DNA of 64,000 nucleotides. Source: Colwellia sp. E2M01. GTDB lineage: Bacteria > Pseudomonadota > Gammaproteobacteria > Enterobacterales > Alteromonadaceae. The notes under the pieces were generated by a model that searched no databases, had not been told where the DNA came from, and worked only from the letters and a program-made list of their open reading frames with translations. The stretch covers positions 29,740-93,739 of the forward strand of contig NZ_JAHKPR010000020.1 in assembly GCF_018860585.1 (NCBI RefSeq), in the 5' to 3' direction. The position numbers and the translations under genes were made by a program. Positions within the stretch are counted from its first letter, which is position 1, and each line of letters starts with the position of its first letter. Shown here piece by piece: positions 43,839-52,663 of the stretch.

Positions 43839-43856
43839 CGAATAATTCTTATTTAT
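43839..43856. promoter_or_regulatory. Weak Fur-like site
   Basis: GCGAATAATTCTTATTTAT partly fits the 7-1-7 Fur consensus and lies about 85 bases before the receptor start and in the AraC promoter. It is a poor match, so it is only a suggestion. Confidence 0.25.
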
Positions 43857-43930
43857 TGTAATTTGGTGTTTTTTACTGCGCAACTCCATATAAGGGCGAA
43901 TACTCCATTTACGGTATTTTCGGGAAATAA

Positions 43931-44815
43931 ATGATAATTAATAAAAGTTGGCAGCAAGAACATGAGGATTTTAACCAACGCTTAAATAAAACTGGTGCCA
44001 AAGCACCTTTATCACTTAGTGCCCCCAATGGTTTGTTACAGCTTGCCCATGCTAATTTTGACGCATTTGAAAAAAGTTTTGATCCCTCTTCTCGCTTAAT
44101 GCTTAACTTATGTACTGCAGGTTCAGGAAAAATGGCTAGATTTTCCGACCAAGCAAATATTGAAGGTATTATTAAACCTGGCGATGTTTTAATAGCGTTA
44201 CCAAATTCAAAAGCTGAAGGTTTTTTTTCTAAAATATCCATGTTAGGTATAGCTATAAATACAACTTTATTTGAAAACCTGATTGGTGAAAAAATTATTA
44301 TTGAGGATTTACTTCCGGCTGCTTCAAACTTACACAGAGATCCATTATTAACAGCCACTATGACTGCAATTTGGAAGGATGCAGAAACAAACGGCTTAAC
44401 CAGTGCTTTTTTCGAACATGGATTGATGGTTATTATTAATCAATTATCAAACTACCGTAAAGCTGCCCATGAACAATCTCGTACCGTAAAATCGCTTTCA
44501 ACGAGTATGTTAAATCAATCATTTGATTATATAGAAAGTAAATTAGATTCGAATCTTAAAGTCTCAGCTGTTGCTAATGAAGTCGGTATCGACATTCGTT
44601 CTTTTACTCGTGCTTTCCGAGCGGCAACAGGATATGCCCCTTTTGAATATCTCACAATGCGACGAATGGAAGTTGCCAAAAACCTGTTAAATAAAGGGCA
44701 TACGATTACCGATATTGCGATTCTTGTAGGTTATTCAAATCCAAGTAAATTTTCTGCCGCTTTTCGTCGAGTTAATGGTATGTCTCCCACACAGTGGCGA
44801 GCATTACTTAAATAA
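43931..44815 (+). CDS. AraC-family transcriptional regulator
   Basis: A 294-residue regulator with an unclassified N-terminal domain (~1-170) and a C-terminal AraC domain (~190-294) with two helix-turn-helix motifs: LKVSAVANEVGIDIRSFTRA and IAILVGYSNPSKFSAAFRRV, and the usual end MSPTQWRALLK. It is divergent from the TonB receptor/PepSY operon and probably activates it, perhaps on binding the ferric siderophore as PchR does. Its own terminator follows. Confidence 0.9.
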   Translation: MIINKSWQQEHEDFNQRLNKTGAKAPLSLSAPNGLLQLAHANFDAFEKSFDPSSRLMLNLCTAGSGKMARFSDQANIEGIIKPGDVLIALPNSKAEGFFSKISMLGIAINTTLFENLIGEKIIIEDLLPAASNLHRDPLLTATMTAIWKDAETNGLTSAFFEHGLMVIINQLSNYRKAAHEQSRTVKSLSTSMLNQSFDYIESKLDSNLKVSAVANEVGIDIRSFTRAFRAATGYAPFEYLTMRRMEVAKNLLNKGHTITDIAILVGYSNPSKFSAAFRRVNGMSPTQWRALLK

Positions 44816-44870
44816 TGTTAACTCTGGTTAACTAGAATATAAAATCACGAAAAATAAAATCTGCATAATA

Positions 44871-44898
44871 AAAAAGGGATAACTGTGTTATCCCTTTT
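44871..44898. terminator. Bidirectional terminator
   Basis: A 13-base stem AAAAAGGGATAAC with GTTATCCCTTTTT and a three-base loop, between AraC and the convergent RND gene. Confidence 0.88.
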
Positions 44899-44992
44899 TA
44901 TGCTTTTATTTCATTGTTTTAGCTATATAACTTAGCGGTATAGCCTAGCTTTATGATTTTGCGTTAACCGCCTTGGTGTTATGAGTACGCTT

Positions 44993-47900
44993 TTAAGGCT
45001 TCACCTTTTTCACCGGAATTCTATAAAACACGCTATAAAGCACAGGCACGGCAATCATAGTAAGTACGGTTGCAAACGCTAAACCGCCCATTATAGTTAC
45101 CGACATATCAGCAAAGAATGGGTCAAATATTAGCGGCATTACCCCTAAAATAGTGGTGATTGCAGCAAGAGAAACTGGTCGTAAACGACTCAAGCTCGCC
45201 TCAACAATAGCAACAGCCTTTTCTTTACCTTCCTCAATTTGCAGATCTATTTCTTCTAATAACACAATGGCATTTTTAATTAACATGCCAAATAAGCTTA
45301 AGAAACCTAGCAGTGACATAAAGCCAAATGGCATATCAGCAGCTAATAAGCCAGCAACTACACCAACCACAGCCATAGGAACAATTAACCAAATAATGAT
45401 GGGCTGCCTTGCGCGACCAAAGAGTAAAACACTGATGATAAACATCACTAAAAAGCCTAATGGTAAACCTTGACCCAATGCCGCTTGTGCATCACGAGAC
45501 GATTCATATTCACCACCCCATTCAAGCGCATAGCCTGGGGGTAACTCAATGGCTTCAATTAACGGTTTAACACGCGCAAAGGCTTCACCAGCAGTTTCGT
45601 CATACCCCGCCTCAGCTTTTACTGAAATGGTTCTCACCCTATCACGACGAGTAATCAATAACTCTTCGCTATGGTAATTTAACTTACCACTGACTTGTTT
45701 AAACGGAATATAAGTACGTTGACTACTACTCCATACCAAGCTGTTTTCTAAGCTAAATAGTTTATCTTTCGATTCGCTTCCATTTTCATTTTTAGCCACA
45801 ATCGGATATAAATAATCGCCGTGCTGTAAATGACCGATAGTTAATCCGTCAGTATAAAATTTGATTGCATCGCTAAAGTCACTACGACTTACTCCTGCAA
45901 TACCTGCAGCGTTGTCATCAAATTCAGGTGTTAATACCATGCCTTTTTCTCGCCAATCATCTCTGATATCACGAATTAGGCCATCTTCTCGTAAAATACG
46001 TTTCGCTTGGGTAGATAAATCTCGTAATATTTCAGGATCATTACCTGAGAACCTTGCTTGTATTTTTGCACCTGAGCCAGGACCAAATTGCATAACCTGA
46101 ATAAAAAATTCAACATTCGGGTTACTGGCTCGTAACTGTTCAACTATTTCCTGGCTTAGTCTTGGGATATCGGTAGCATCTTTAGCACGTATCAGATATA
46201 AACCATAACTCTCATTTGGCATTTCAGGACCAAATACCAAAGTAAAACGTGCCGAGCTTTCACCAATAAAAGTTGATAATGAGTCAACACCTTCAGTTTC
46301 AAGGATGATTTTTTCACCGGCTTTCATGTGTTTAGCGGTGGCACGAATATCAGAATCTTGCATGCCCCAGTAATGTACAAAAAATACCGGCGTATTTGAT
46401 GCAGGGAAAAAACCTTGTTTAATTAAGCCAAAACTTGCATAAGCACCGATGGTAATAATTATTAAAAAAGCAATAGTTAAACCGCGCCAATGTAGAGCTG
46501 TACGCAGAACACTTAAATAACCTTTATGTAAAAAAGACAGTTTCTCTTCAGTTTTTTCAGTTTGCCCAACTTTGTAAAAATATTTACCAAGTAAAGGCGT
46601 TAAGGTTACCGCCATTACCCAACTTAACATTAAGGAAATAAGTACTACGGCATAAAGCGAGAATAAGAATTCACCGGTGGCATCATCAGACAAACCAATA
46701 CCTGAGAATGCAGCAATACCAATAATGGTAGCGCCAAGTAAAGGCCACTGGGTGCGTTTTACAATAAAGCTGGCTGACTCTAACGCAGACTTGCCTTTTT
46801 CCATACGCAGCATCATGCCTTCGGCAACAACAATGGCGTTATCTACCAACATCCCCATGGCAATGACCATAGCGCCTAATGAAATACGCTGTAGTTGTAA
46901 ATCATAAAGCCACATGATTAATACGGTGCCAAGTACGGTAATTAATAAAGTACCACCTACTACGACACCTGAGCGCCACCCCATAAAAATACACAGGGCG
47001 ATAGTTACAATGGCAACCGACATTTCTAAATTAAAAATAAAGCCGTCAACTGATTCATCAACAATTTTAGCTTGATTGTAAATAGACTCTACATGAATAC
47101 CTGCAGGTAATGTTTTAAGTACTTGTGCTAGTTTTTCTTCTATCTTTCCGCCGACCTTAACAATATTGACATCCTGCTGTGCAGAAACCCCTAAAGTAAT
47201 CGCTGGTTGACCATTATAGCGAATTAAGCGATTTGGAATATCTACAGGTTGCAGCGATAAATTGGCGATATCTTTGACTTTTATTGAGGCATTTTTACCT
47301 GGCAAAACAAGGGATAAGTTATTGATTTCTTCAACGCCATTGGTTGAACTTTCAACAGGAATACGAATTTGTTTGTCGCCAACATAAAGTCTACCACCAA
47401 CAAAAGGTTTTAAGTTATTACTTAATACTTGGGTTAGCTCAGGAAATGAAAGACCAAGACCAGCTATTTTATAACTATCAATTTCAGCAACAATTTGCTC
47501 TTCAATTAAGCCGTCAACTTGTACTTTACCAATACCGTCAACGGTTAATAATTCACGGCGAATAATGCGCGAAAACTCTCTCATCTGGTGGGGAGTATAG
47601 TCGGGCGCGGTTAACGAGTAATAAATACCGTAAACGTCACCAAAATCATCAATGACTAATGGTGCGCTTGCCCCTAAAGGTAATGCACTTTGAATATCAC
47701 CTAGTCGCTTTCTTAATTCATCCCATATTTGTGGTAATAAATAACCGTCAATAGTCGGTTTTACTTCCATTATTACACGCGAAACACCAGGCTTGCTTAC
47801 TGAGTCTAATTTCTTAAGTTGCCACATTTGTTGTAATGCAGTTTCAATTTGCTCGGTGACTTCTTTTTCTACTTTTTCTGCACTGGCGCCAGGATAATAG

Positions 47901-48046
47901 GTAAAAATAACCGCTTGTTTGATGGTAAAAGCGGGATCTTCTAATCGGCCAATTTTATCCATGGCGATAATGCCACCAATAATAAAACAAATTGAAATGA
48001 GCCATATATTTATCGGTTTGGTTAACGAGTAACGTGCGATATCCAT
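44993..48046 (-). CDS. RND efflux pump, second type
   Basis: A 1017-residue RND transporter: IARYSLTKPINIWLIS at the N terminus, porter strings YYPGASAEKVEKEVTEQIE, and the helix 4 motif GMLVDNAIVVAEGMMLRM with only one of the usual two adjacent Asp, the second being Asn (VDN in place of VDD). The C-terminal half repeats with LFGMLIKNAIVLLEEIDL. This layout resembles the drug or solvent pumps annotated as acriflavin-resistance proteins, with no outer-membrane factor gene in the operon. It starts one base after the end of the adaptor gene, on the same strand, so the two are coupled. A divergent TetR regulator is present. Confidence 0.9.
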   Translation of the reverse strand: MDIARYSLTKPINIWLISICFIIGGIIAMDKIGRLEDPAFTIKQAVIFTYYPGASAEKVEKEVTEQIETALQQMWQLKKLDSVSKPGVSRVIMEVKPTIDGYLLPQIWDELRKRLGDIQSALPLGASAPLVIDDFGDVYGIYYSLTAPDYTPHQMREFSRIIRRELLTVDGIGKVQVDGLIEEQIVAEIDSYKIAGLGLSFPELTQVLSNNLKPFVGGRLYVGDKQIRIPVESSTNGVEEINNLSLVLPGKNASIKVKDIANLSLQPVDIPNRLIRYNGQPAITLGVSAQQDVNIVKVGGKIEEKLAQVLKTLPAGIHVESIYNQAKIVDESVDGFIFNLEMSVAIVTIALCIFMGWRSGVVVGGTLLITVLGTVLIMWLYDLQLQRISLGAMVIAMGMLVDNAIVVAEGMMLRMEKGKSALESASFIVKRTQWPLLGATIIGIAAFSGIGLSDDATGEFLFSLYAVVLISLMLSWVMAVTLTPLLGKYFYKVGQTEKTEEKLSFLHKGYLSVLRTALHWRGLTIAFLIIITIGAYASFGLIKQGFFPASNTPVFFVHYWGMQDSDIRATAKHMKAGEKIILETEGVDSLSTFIGESSARFTLVFGPEMPNESYGLYLIRAKDATDIPRLSQEIVEQLRASNPNVEFFIQVMQFGPGSGAKIQARFSGNDPEILRDLSTQAKRILREDGLIRDIRDDWREKGMVLTPEFDDNAAGIAGVSRSDFSDAIKFYTDGLTIGHLQHGDYLYPIVAKNENGSESKDKLFSLENSLVWSSSQRTYIPFKQVSGKLNYHSEELLITRRDRVRTISVKAEAGYDETAGEAFARVKPLIEAIELPPGYALEWGGEYESSRDAQAALGQGLPLGFLVMFIISVLLFGRARQPIIIWLIVPMAVVGVVAGLLAADMPFGFMSLLGFLSLFGMLIKNAIVLLEEIDLQIEEGKEKAVAIVEASLSRLRPVSLAAITTILGVMPLIFDPFFADMSVTIMGGLAFATVLTMIAVPVLYSVFYRIPVKKVKP

Positions 48047-48047
48047 A

Positions 48048-49106
48048 TTAATAATCAGCCTTATATTCTTTAACCTTTAAGCCTTCACTCATTTGATTTA
48101 CTGCCGCAGAAACGATTTTTTCACCTACGTTAATGCCGTTTGCAATAATGGCGTATTCACCGCTTAAATTAACTATTTTCACTTTGACTGCGTGTACTTC
48201 TTGGTTTGTTTCATTAAATCGCCACACACTAAAACCTTGAGTTTCATTACCTACTAAAGCTTTAATTGGAATTAAAATGGCGCTACGTTGGCTACTATTG
48301 TTTTTAACTTGTACCGTTGCTCTTGAGCCTGGGTAATAAGCATCTTTCATATCGCCATCGCTAGCAAAAGTAACGCTGTAGGTTTGTGTAATTGGATTTG
48401 GCATTGTTTGATGTTCAACATAATAAATATCAAAAATGTCATTATCTCCGCCAATAATTTTTGCGGTAGCTGTTAGGTTTTTATTACCCATGTTAGAGGT
48501 CATTAAACGCTCTGGTACTTCAAAAGTGAAATACAGTTTTGATCTGTCTTGTAAACTAGCGAGTGTGTCGCCAGCAGAAATATAACTATTATTTTCAATT
48601 TGTCTTGTACCAACAATCGCATCAAATGGCGCTTTAATAGTACAGTAACTTAAGTCTTGCTCGGCATTAGCTAGTGCTAATTCAGTAATGGAATATTGAG
48701 ATTTTGCATCGTCTAAAGCACTTTGTGAAGCAACATTTTTATTGAACATTTCTTTGATACGATCAAGGTTTCGTACCGCATCTTCATAACGTATTTTTGC
48801 TTCGGTTACGCGACGTTCAAAAGGGCTAGAATCAATACGCGCTAATACTTGTCCTTTTTTAACACTGCTACCTTCAACAAGGTTAGTGTAAATCAATCGT
48901 CCCGTTACCTCGAACTTTACATCAACACTTTTAACTACTGAAACCGTAGCTGGAAATTCATATTTACTAGTGATATCTACTTCTTTTGTTTGAAATAATT
49001 GTACAACCATTGGCTCGGCTACTTTTACTTCTTCTGCAGGTTTGGAGCATGCTTGCAATCCTGAAAGTAAAATGCTGGTTAGCGCTATAATAAGAATCCG
49101 ATTCAC
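48048..49106 (-). CDS. RND periplasmic adaptor, lipoprotein
   Basis: A 352-residue membrane-fusion protein with a lipobox in SILLSGLQACSKP (Cys ~20), a lipoyl/beta-barrel segment (VKFEVTGRLIYTNLVEGSSVKKGQVLARID), a helical hairpin (residues ~90-150) and TIKAPFDAIVGTRQIENNSYIS. The start is GTG, supported by GGAGATCTC just before it. It lies one base ahead of the RND gene and is the first gene of that operon. Confidence 0.9.
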   Translation of the reverse strand: MNRILIIALTSILLSGLQACSKPAEEVKVAEPMVVQLFQTKEVDITSKYEFPATVSVVKSVDVKFEVTGRLIYTNLVEGSSVKKGQVLARIDSSPFERRVTEAKIRYEDAVRNLDRIKEMFNKNVASQSALDDAKSQYSITELALANAEQDLSYCTIKAPFDAIVGTRQIENNSYISAGDTLASLQDRSKLYFTFEVPERLMTSNMGNKNLTATAKIIGGDNDIFDIYYVEHQTMPNPITQTYSVTFASDGDMKDAYYPGSRATVQVKNNSSQRSAILIPIKALVGNETQGFSVWRFNETNQEVHAVKVKIVNLSGEYAIIANGINVGEKIVSAAVNQMSEGLKVKEYKADY

Positions 49107-49189
49107 GAGATCTCCAAGTTTATGTAAGTGTGTTTATGTATGTGTATATTGAAAAAATCAATAAATTAAGTTTACGCATAATAACACAA

Positions 49190-49216
49190 GTTTACACATT
49201 TACAATAAGTGTAAAC
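49190..49216. promoter_or_regulatory. Candidate TetR operator
   Basis: An inverted repeat, GTTTACAC with GTGTAAAC, 11 bases apart, in the divergent promoter between the adaptor and TetR genes. A related half-site, GTTTACGC, lies 20 bases to the left. Position and symmetry suggest the TetR protein binds here. Confidence 0.5.
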
Positions 49217-49255
49217 CTGTTGCGTGAATAATAATTGTACGGTAAAATTTGCAGA

Positions 49256-49855
49256 ATGACTTACAATAGAAGTGGAAATATAGTGCAACTTAGTTCAACA
49301 GAGAAAATTCTTAGCTCGGCAAAAGAGTGTTTTTTTCAACATGGTTATAGTGCCGCCAACATTACTATGATTGCCAAGTATGCTGATATTTCTCGGGTGA
49401 CTATTCATAAACAATTTACTTCGAAAGAAATACTTTTTCGCGCTGTTGTTGAACAATACATACAGGAAAATTTGACCTTATTAGAGCAATATGCACTTTC
49501 TATAAATGACTTCTGGTCAGACACAGAAGATTTTTTATTACAGCGTTGTGGTGGGCTTTTTGATGAAATACCAAGTGCTGTTATTCGTAGTGATTTATTA
49601 CATGCAGGACAAAGTTATTGCCAAGATATTATTCAAGAAAACGAATTACGCGTTAGAGAAAATATTGACCATCGTATTAGTCAAGAGCTAGCGGCAAAGC
49701 GTATGACTTTAGAACATATTAATATTTCACAACAAGAATTCTCAAGAGTAATAGAAACAGCTCCATTCGGCTTAGCTCTCTCGACATTAAATGAAGATAA
49801 CAAAAGTTATGTAAAAAGTTTAATGAAGGTTTATAAAGCAGCAACAACTGTGTAA
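49256..49855 (+). CDS. TetR-family repressor of the RND pair
   Basis: A roughly 199-residue TetR regulator. The helix-turn-helix is at the N terminus (EKILSSAKECFFQHGYSAANITMIAKYADISRVTIHKQF shows the usual pattern, in pieces), and the C-terminal helices make the ligand pocket. The start is unsure: ATG at 49256 was taken, but a GTG at 49283 has a better Shine-Dalgarno sequence, and the longer open frame begins with TTG at 49235. It is divergent from the pump and probably represses it via the dyad at 49190-49216. Confidence 0.88.
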   Translation: MTYNRSGNIVQLSSTEKILSSAKECFFQHGYSAANITMIAKYADISRVTIHKQFTSKEILFRAVVEQYIQENLTLLEQYALSINDFWSDTEDFLLQRCGGLFDEIPSAVIRSDLLHAGQSYCQDIIQENELRVRENIDHRISQELAAKRMTLEHINISQQEFSRVIETAPFGLALSTLNEDNKSYVKSLMKVYKAATTV

Positions 49856-49940
49856 TTAAAACTAAATTTAGAAAATAACACTTCGTTTAACCTATTATTC
49901 ATATATCCTGTTCAGATTAACCCGCGAGTTTAACCAGCTT

Positions 49941-50011
49941 ATACCAGTTTCTTTAATTAAGTGAGCTATTTTAGCCTGTATAAATGATCACCTAGTTTGT
50001 GAGATTGGTAT
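49941..50011. repeat. Palindromic intergenic unit, complete copy
   Basis: A 71-base unit that starts ATACCAGTTTC and ends GAGATTGGTAT (inverted), with further pairing TTAATTAAGTGAGCT against TGATCACCTAGTTTGT. It lies 22 bases before the monooxygenase start. A long version with 137 extra bases lies at 11690-11889. Confidence 0.8.
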
Positions 50012-50032
50012 TATATCGTTAGGAAATTACAT

Positions 50033-51508
50033 TTGAAAAATACAGCTGTTAATTGGACTATTTGCCCTGAGTGCCAAGGGCAAGGGCAAAAAGTTAGACG
50101 ACTTCGTAAAAAGGTAAAACTCAGTTATCAGCGTGCATTATTACATTTTGAAAAAACAGGCGGAGAGGGTGAAACACCTGTGCGTCCTAAAGGTCACCTA
50201 TACGATTGTTTAAATTGTGGTGGAACAGGTTTACTACCAAGCAATACTCAAGCATTACCTGTCGCTGTTAATAATTACCCACATGTCGCGATAATTGGTG
50301 GCGGCATTGGTGGTATTGCCTTAGCTATAGCGTGTAAGCATCGCGGTATTCCTTTTACTGTATATGAGCGAGACAGCAGTTTTGATGAGCGCTCTCAAGG
50401 TTATGGACTTACCTTACAGCAAGCTAGTAAAGCTATGGCAGCGTTAGGTATTACTTCACTCGAACAAGGCATTATTTCAACCCGACATGTGGTGCACAAT
50501 TCCGAAGGTAAAATAGTAGGCGAGTGGGGCATTAGGAAATGGCGACCTGAAGAGGTTAAAACCTCAGTAAAACGTCGCAACATTCACATTGCTCGCCAAT
50601 CGTTACGTTTAGCATTACTTCAAGAATTAACTGAAGAGCTAGCTGAATCGCAAGGCGGTAGCAGCGCTGTGCAGTGGCAGCATCAGTTAGTTGGTATTAA
50701 CCAAAAGCAACATAACAAGCCTGTCGAATTAAGTTTTAGTGTAAACGGTACACTTAAAAATGTTAAAGCAGATATTGTTGTTGGCGCAGACGGTATTCGC
50801 AGCACTGTACGAAGCTTATCACTAGGTGAATCGATAACCCCACTAAGATATTTAGGCTGTATTGTTATTTTGGGTATTTGCCCGTTAGAGGCTATTAACG
50901 AAGTAAATAGTGATTTGCTAGATTCCGCTACAGTATTTCAAACCGCTAATGGTCACGAACGTATTTATATGATGCCCTTTACCCAAGATTCCGTTATGTG
51001 GCAGTTAAGTTTTCCTATACAAGAAAGCGAAGCAAAAGCACTTAGCAGTCTTGGCTCGCTAGCGTTAAAAGAAGAAAGTATAAAGCGTTGCCAGTGGCAC
51101 AATCCTATTCCACAAATACTACAAGCCACACCAACGAGTAAAATTTCAGGTTACCCTGTATATGACCGTGCCTTATTAACGCCTGAGTTATTAGCTCAAC
51201 ATGAAAAAATTACGTTAATTGGTGATGCGGCGCATCCGATGAGCCCGTTTAAAGGTCAAGGAGCAAACCAAGCGCTACTCGATGCACTAGCACTGGCTCG
51301 GGGTATATCAAATGGTTGTCGTCAAGCAAAGCAATGGCAAGAAAAAGGTGTAAGAGCGAGTGTGTTAACTGAGTTTGAAGCAAAAATGTTAGCGCGCAGC
51401 GCCAGTAAAGTAAAAGACTCAGCAGAAGCTGCGGAATTTTTACATTCTGAAGTAGTATTGCATGAGGGTGATGAGCCAAGAGGCCGCTGTTTAAAAACGA
51501 ACAATTAA
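50033..51508 (+). CDS. FAD-dependent monooxygenase with N-terminal DnaJ-type zinc motifs
   Basis: A 491-residue protein of two parts. Residues 1-75 hold two CxxCxGxG motifs (CPECQGQGQ near 12 and CLNCGGTGL near 62), as in the zinc centre of DnaJ, so a single zinc-binding module is inferred. From about residue 83 a PHBH-type flavin monooxygenase follows: HVAIIGGGIGGIALAIA (FAD), VVGADGIRSTVRS (DG motif) and LIGDAAHPMSPFKGQGANQAL (GD motif). It would use NAD(P)H and oxygen to hydroxylate a small aromatic or similar compound. The start is TTG, supported by AGGAA eight bases upstream. A fusion or a single divergent family are both possible. Confidence 0.85.
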   Translation: MKNTAVNWTICPECQGQGQKVRRLRKKVKLSYQRALLHFEKTGGEGETPVRPKGHLYDCLNCGGTGLLPSNTQALPVAVNNYPHVAIIGGGIGGIALAIACKHRGIPFTVYERDSSFDERSQGYGLTLQQASKAMAALGITSLEQGIISTRHVVHNSEGKIVGEWGIRKWRPEEVKTSVKRRNIHIARQSLRLALLQELTEELAESQGGSSAVQWQHQLVGINQKQHNKPVELSFSVNGTLKNVKADIVVGADGIRSTVRSLSLGESITPLRYLGCIVILGICPLEAINEVNSDLLDSATVFQTANGHERIYMMPFTQDSVMWQLSFPIQESEAKALSSLGSLALKEESIKRCQWHNPIPQILQATPTSKISGYPVYDRALLTPELLAQHEKITLIGDAAHPMSPFKGQGANQALLDALALARGISNGCRQAKQWQEKGVRASVLTEFEAKMLARSASKVKDSAEAAEFLHSEVVLHEGDEPRGRCLKTNN

Positions 51509-51648
51509 CACCCCGCCACGAGTTGCTGTTACCTGACAAAGGGGAGTTCATATAGAACCAGTTAAGCAAACGGAAACGGTTGCCTAAAATGTGCAGGAAG
51601 AAGACTTAGCCAACCGTTAAATTTCTTGTTATGTGTATTCTAATACCT

Positions 51649-51987
51649 TTATTTATAAAGGTATGCTCGAGAAGTAAGGAGTAATCCAAAAAAGAACAAA
51701 TTAACCAATGTTATTACAAAAGAATCTTTATGAACTACATGAGCTATTATTGCTGTAAGTATGAACAAAGCAACTCCAGAATATGCCCACTCTTTAACCT
51801 CAACCGGAATAGCTGGAATAACTAAAATGATAGCGGCAATAAATTTCAGGGCGGCTAATTCAAGCCTAAAGAAGTTAGGAAAGCCTAAATCTCTAACACC
51901 ATCTATTGTACCCTGATGAAAAACATAACTTGCAGCACTTAATGAAAGTAAAGCTGAAACTAATATCGTTGTAACCCAGTAAATCAT
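51649..51987 (-). CDS. DoxX-like membrane protein
   Basis: A 112-residue protein with four predicted helices (about 3-20, 45-62, 68-85 and 90-108). The pattern of short loops and GVRDLGFPNFFRLELAALKF resembles the DoxX-like family, whose function is mostly unknown, often a link to redox or quinone biology. It reads opposite to the monooxygenase upstream. A short hairpin overlaps its stop codon. Confidence 0.7.
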   Translation of the reverse strand: MIYWVTTILVSALLSLSAASYVFHQGTIDGVRDLGFPNFFRLELAALKFIAAIILVIPAIPVEVKEWAYSGVALFILTAIIAHVVHKDSFVITLVNLFFFGLLLTSRAYLYK

Positions 51988-52057
51988 AGTTATTAAATAA
52001 TCCGTGGAAAAATAAAATATATAGCGAATGACATGGTCTAGCTGAAATGGCTTATAT

Positions 52058-52534
52058 CTACTTAAGCTGAAAACTATTTACATTAGACATTAATTCTTCT
52101 TTATTTACTTCCCAATCTGCTTGAGTTCCTGTAGCTGTTACCAAATATACATGACTACCTTTTTTAAAAGCTTTAGCATACCAGTGTAAACTTAAACCTT
52201 GCATCGAACCGATATATTCTAGGGATAGTAAATTATCTGTTTCTTTTATAGAAAGTATCGTGAAATCGTATTGCTTAAATTGCTCTTCAGACAACTTTCT
52301 ATATTGTTTTATAGTGCCGTTGTAAGCTTGTATTTGAACATTTACATTTGGAGCAAAACCATTAAGAGGAGGTAGGAACATTTGAATTGGCTGAACCATA
52401 CCTGATGTAGGGCTAGAATCTAAACTATTGATTGAAAAACCATATTTTGAAAACTCCAATTTTTCTGCATAAGCGGATGAAATCAAGATACTTGCTATTG
52501 CAAATAATACTATTTTTTTAATGAACATAAACAC
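52058..52534 (-). CDS. Exported PsbP/DcrB-like protein
   Basis: A 158-residue protein with a Sec signal peptide (FIKKIVLFAIASILISSAYAE, likely cut near residue 23). The mature part starts LEFSKYGFSINSL and ends in a helix with EVNKEELMSNVNSFQL, the pattern of the PsbP/DcrB fold, a small alpha/beta domain. Role unknown. The start is GTG at 52534 or ATG at 52528. It follows the lipase gene on the same strand after a 129-base gap with an inverted repeat. Confidence 0.65.
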   Translation of the reverse strand: MFMFIKKIVLFAIASILISSAYAEKLEFSKYGFSINSLDSSPTSGMVQPIQMFLPPLNGFAPNVNVQIQAYNGTIKQYRKLSEEQFKQYDFTILSIKETDNLLSLEYIGSMQGLSLHWYAKAFKKGSHVYLVTATGTQADWEVNKEELMSNVNSFQLK

Positions 52535-52550
52535 GAAACTCTCTTGTAAA

Positions 52551-52643
52551 TAACAACGCCTCAGTAAGAGGCAAATTATTGCTGGCTTATAATGTTGAGG
52601 AACTAAACAGTCAACTGTAAAATTCCTATTAATTTGTTTGTTA
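52551..52643. repeat. Inverted-repeat region beside the lipase gene
   Basis: TAACAACGCCTC...GAGGC at the left, with inner hairpins (AGGAA/TTCCT, ACAGT/ACTGT), and TTGTTA at the right: the outer ends TAACAA and TTGTTA are inverted over 93 bases. The look recalls integron attC sites, but I did not prove it. Confidence 0.3.
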
Positions 52644-52663
52644 ACTGCAATATTTGCGTAAAC

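Noticed and set aside
51509..51640. attC-like site between the monooxygenase and the DoxX gene
   Set aside because: AACGGTTG/CAACCGTT pair and a TTGTTATGTG end are suggestive, but the arrangement does not fit the site layout well enough to call.
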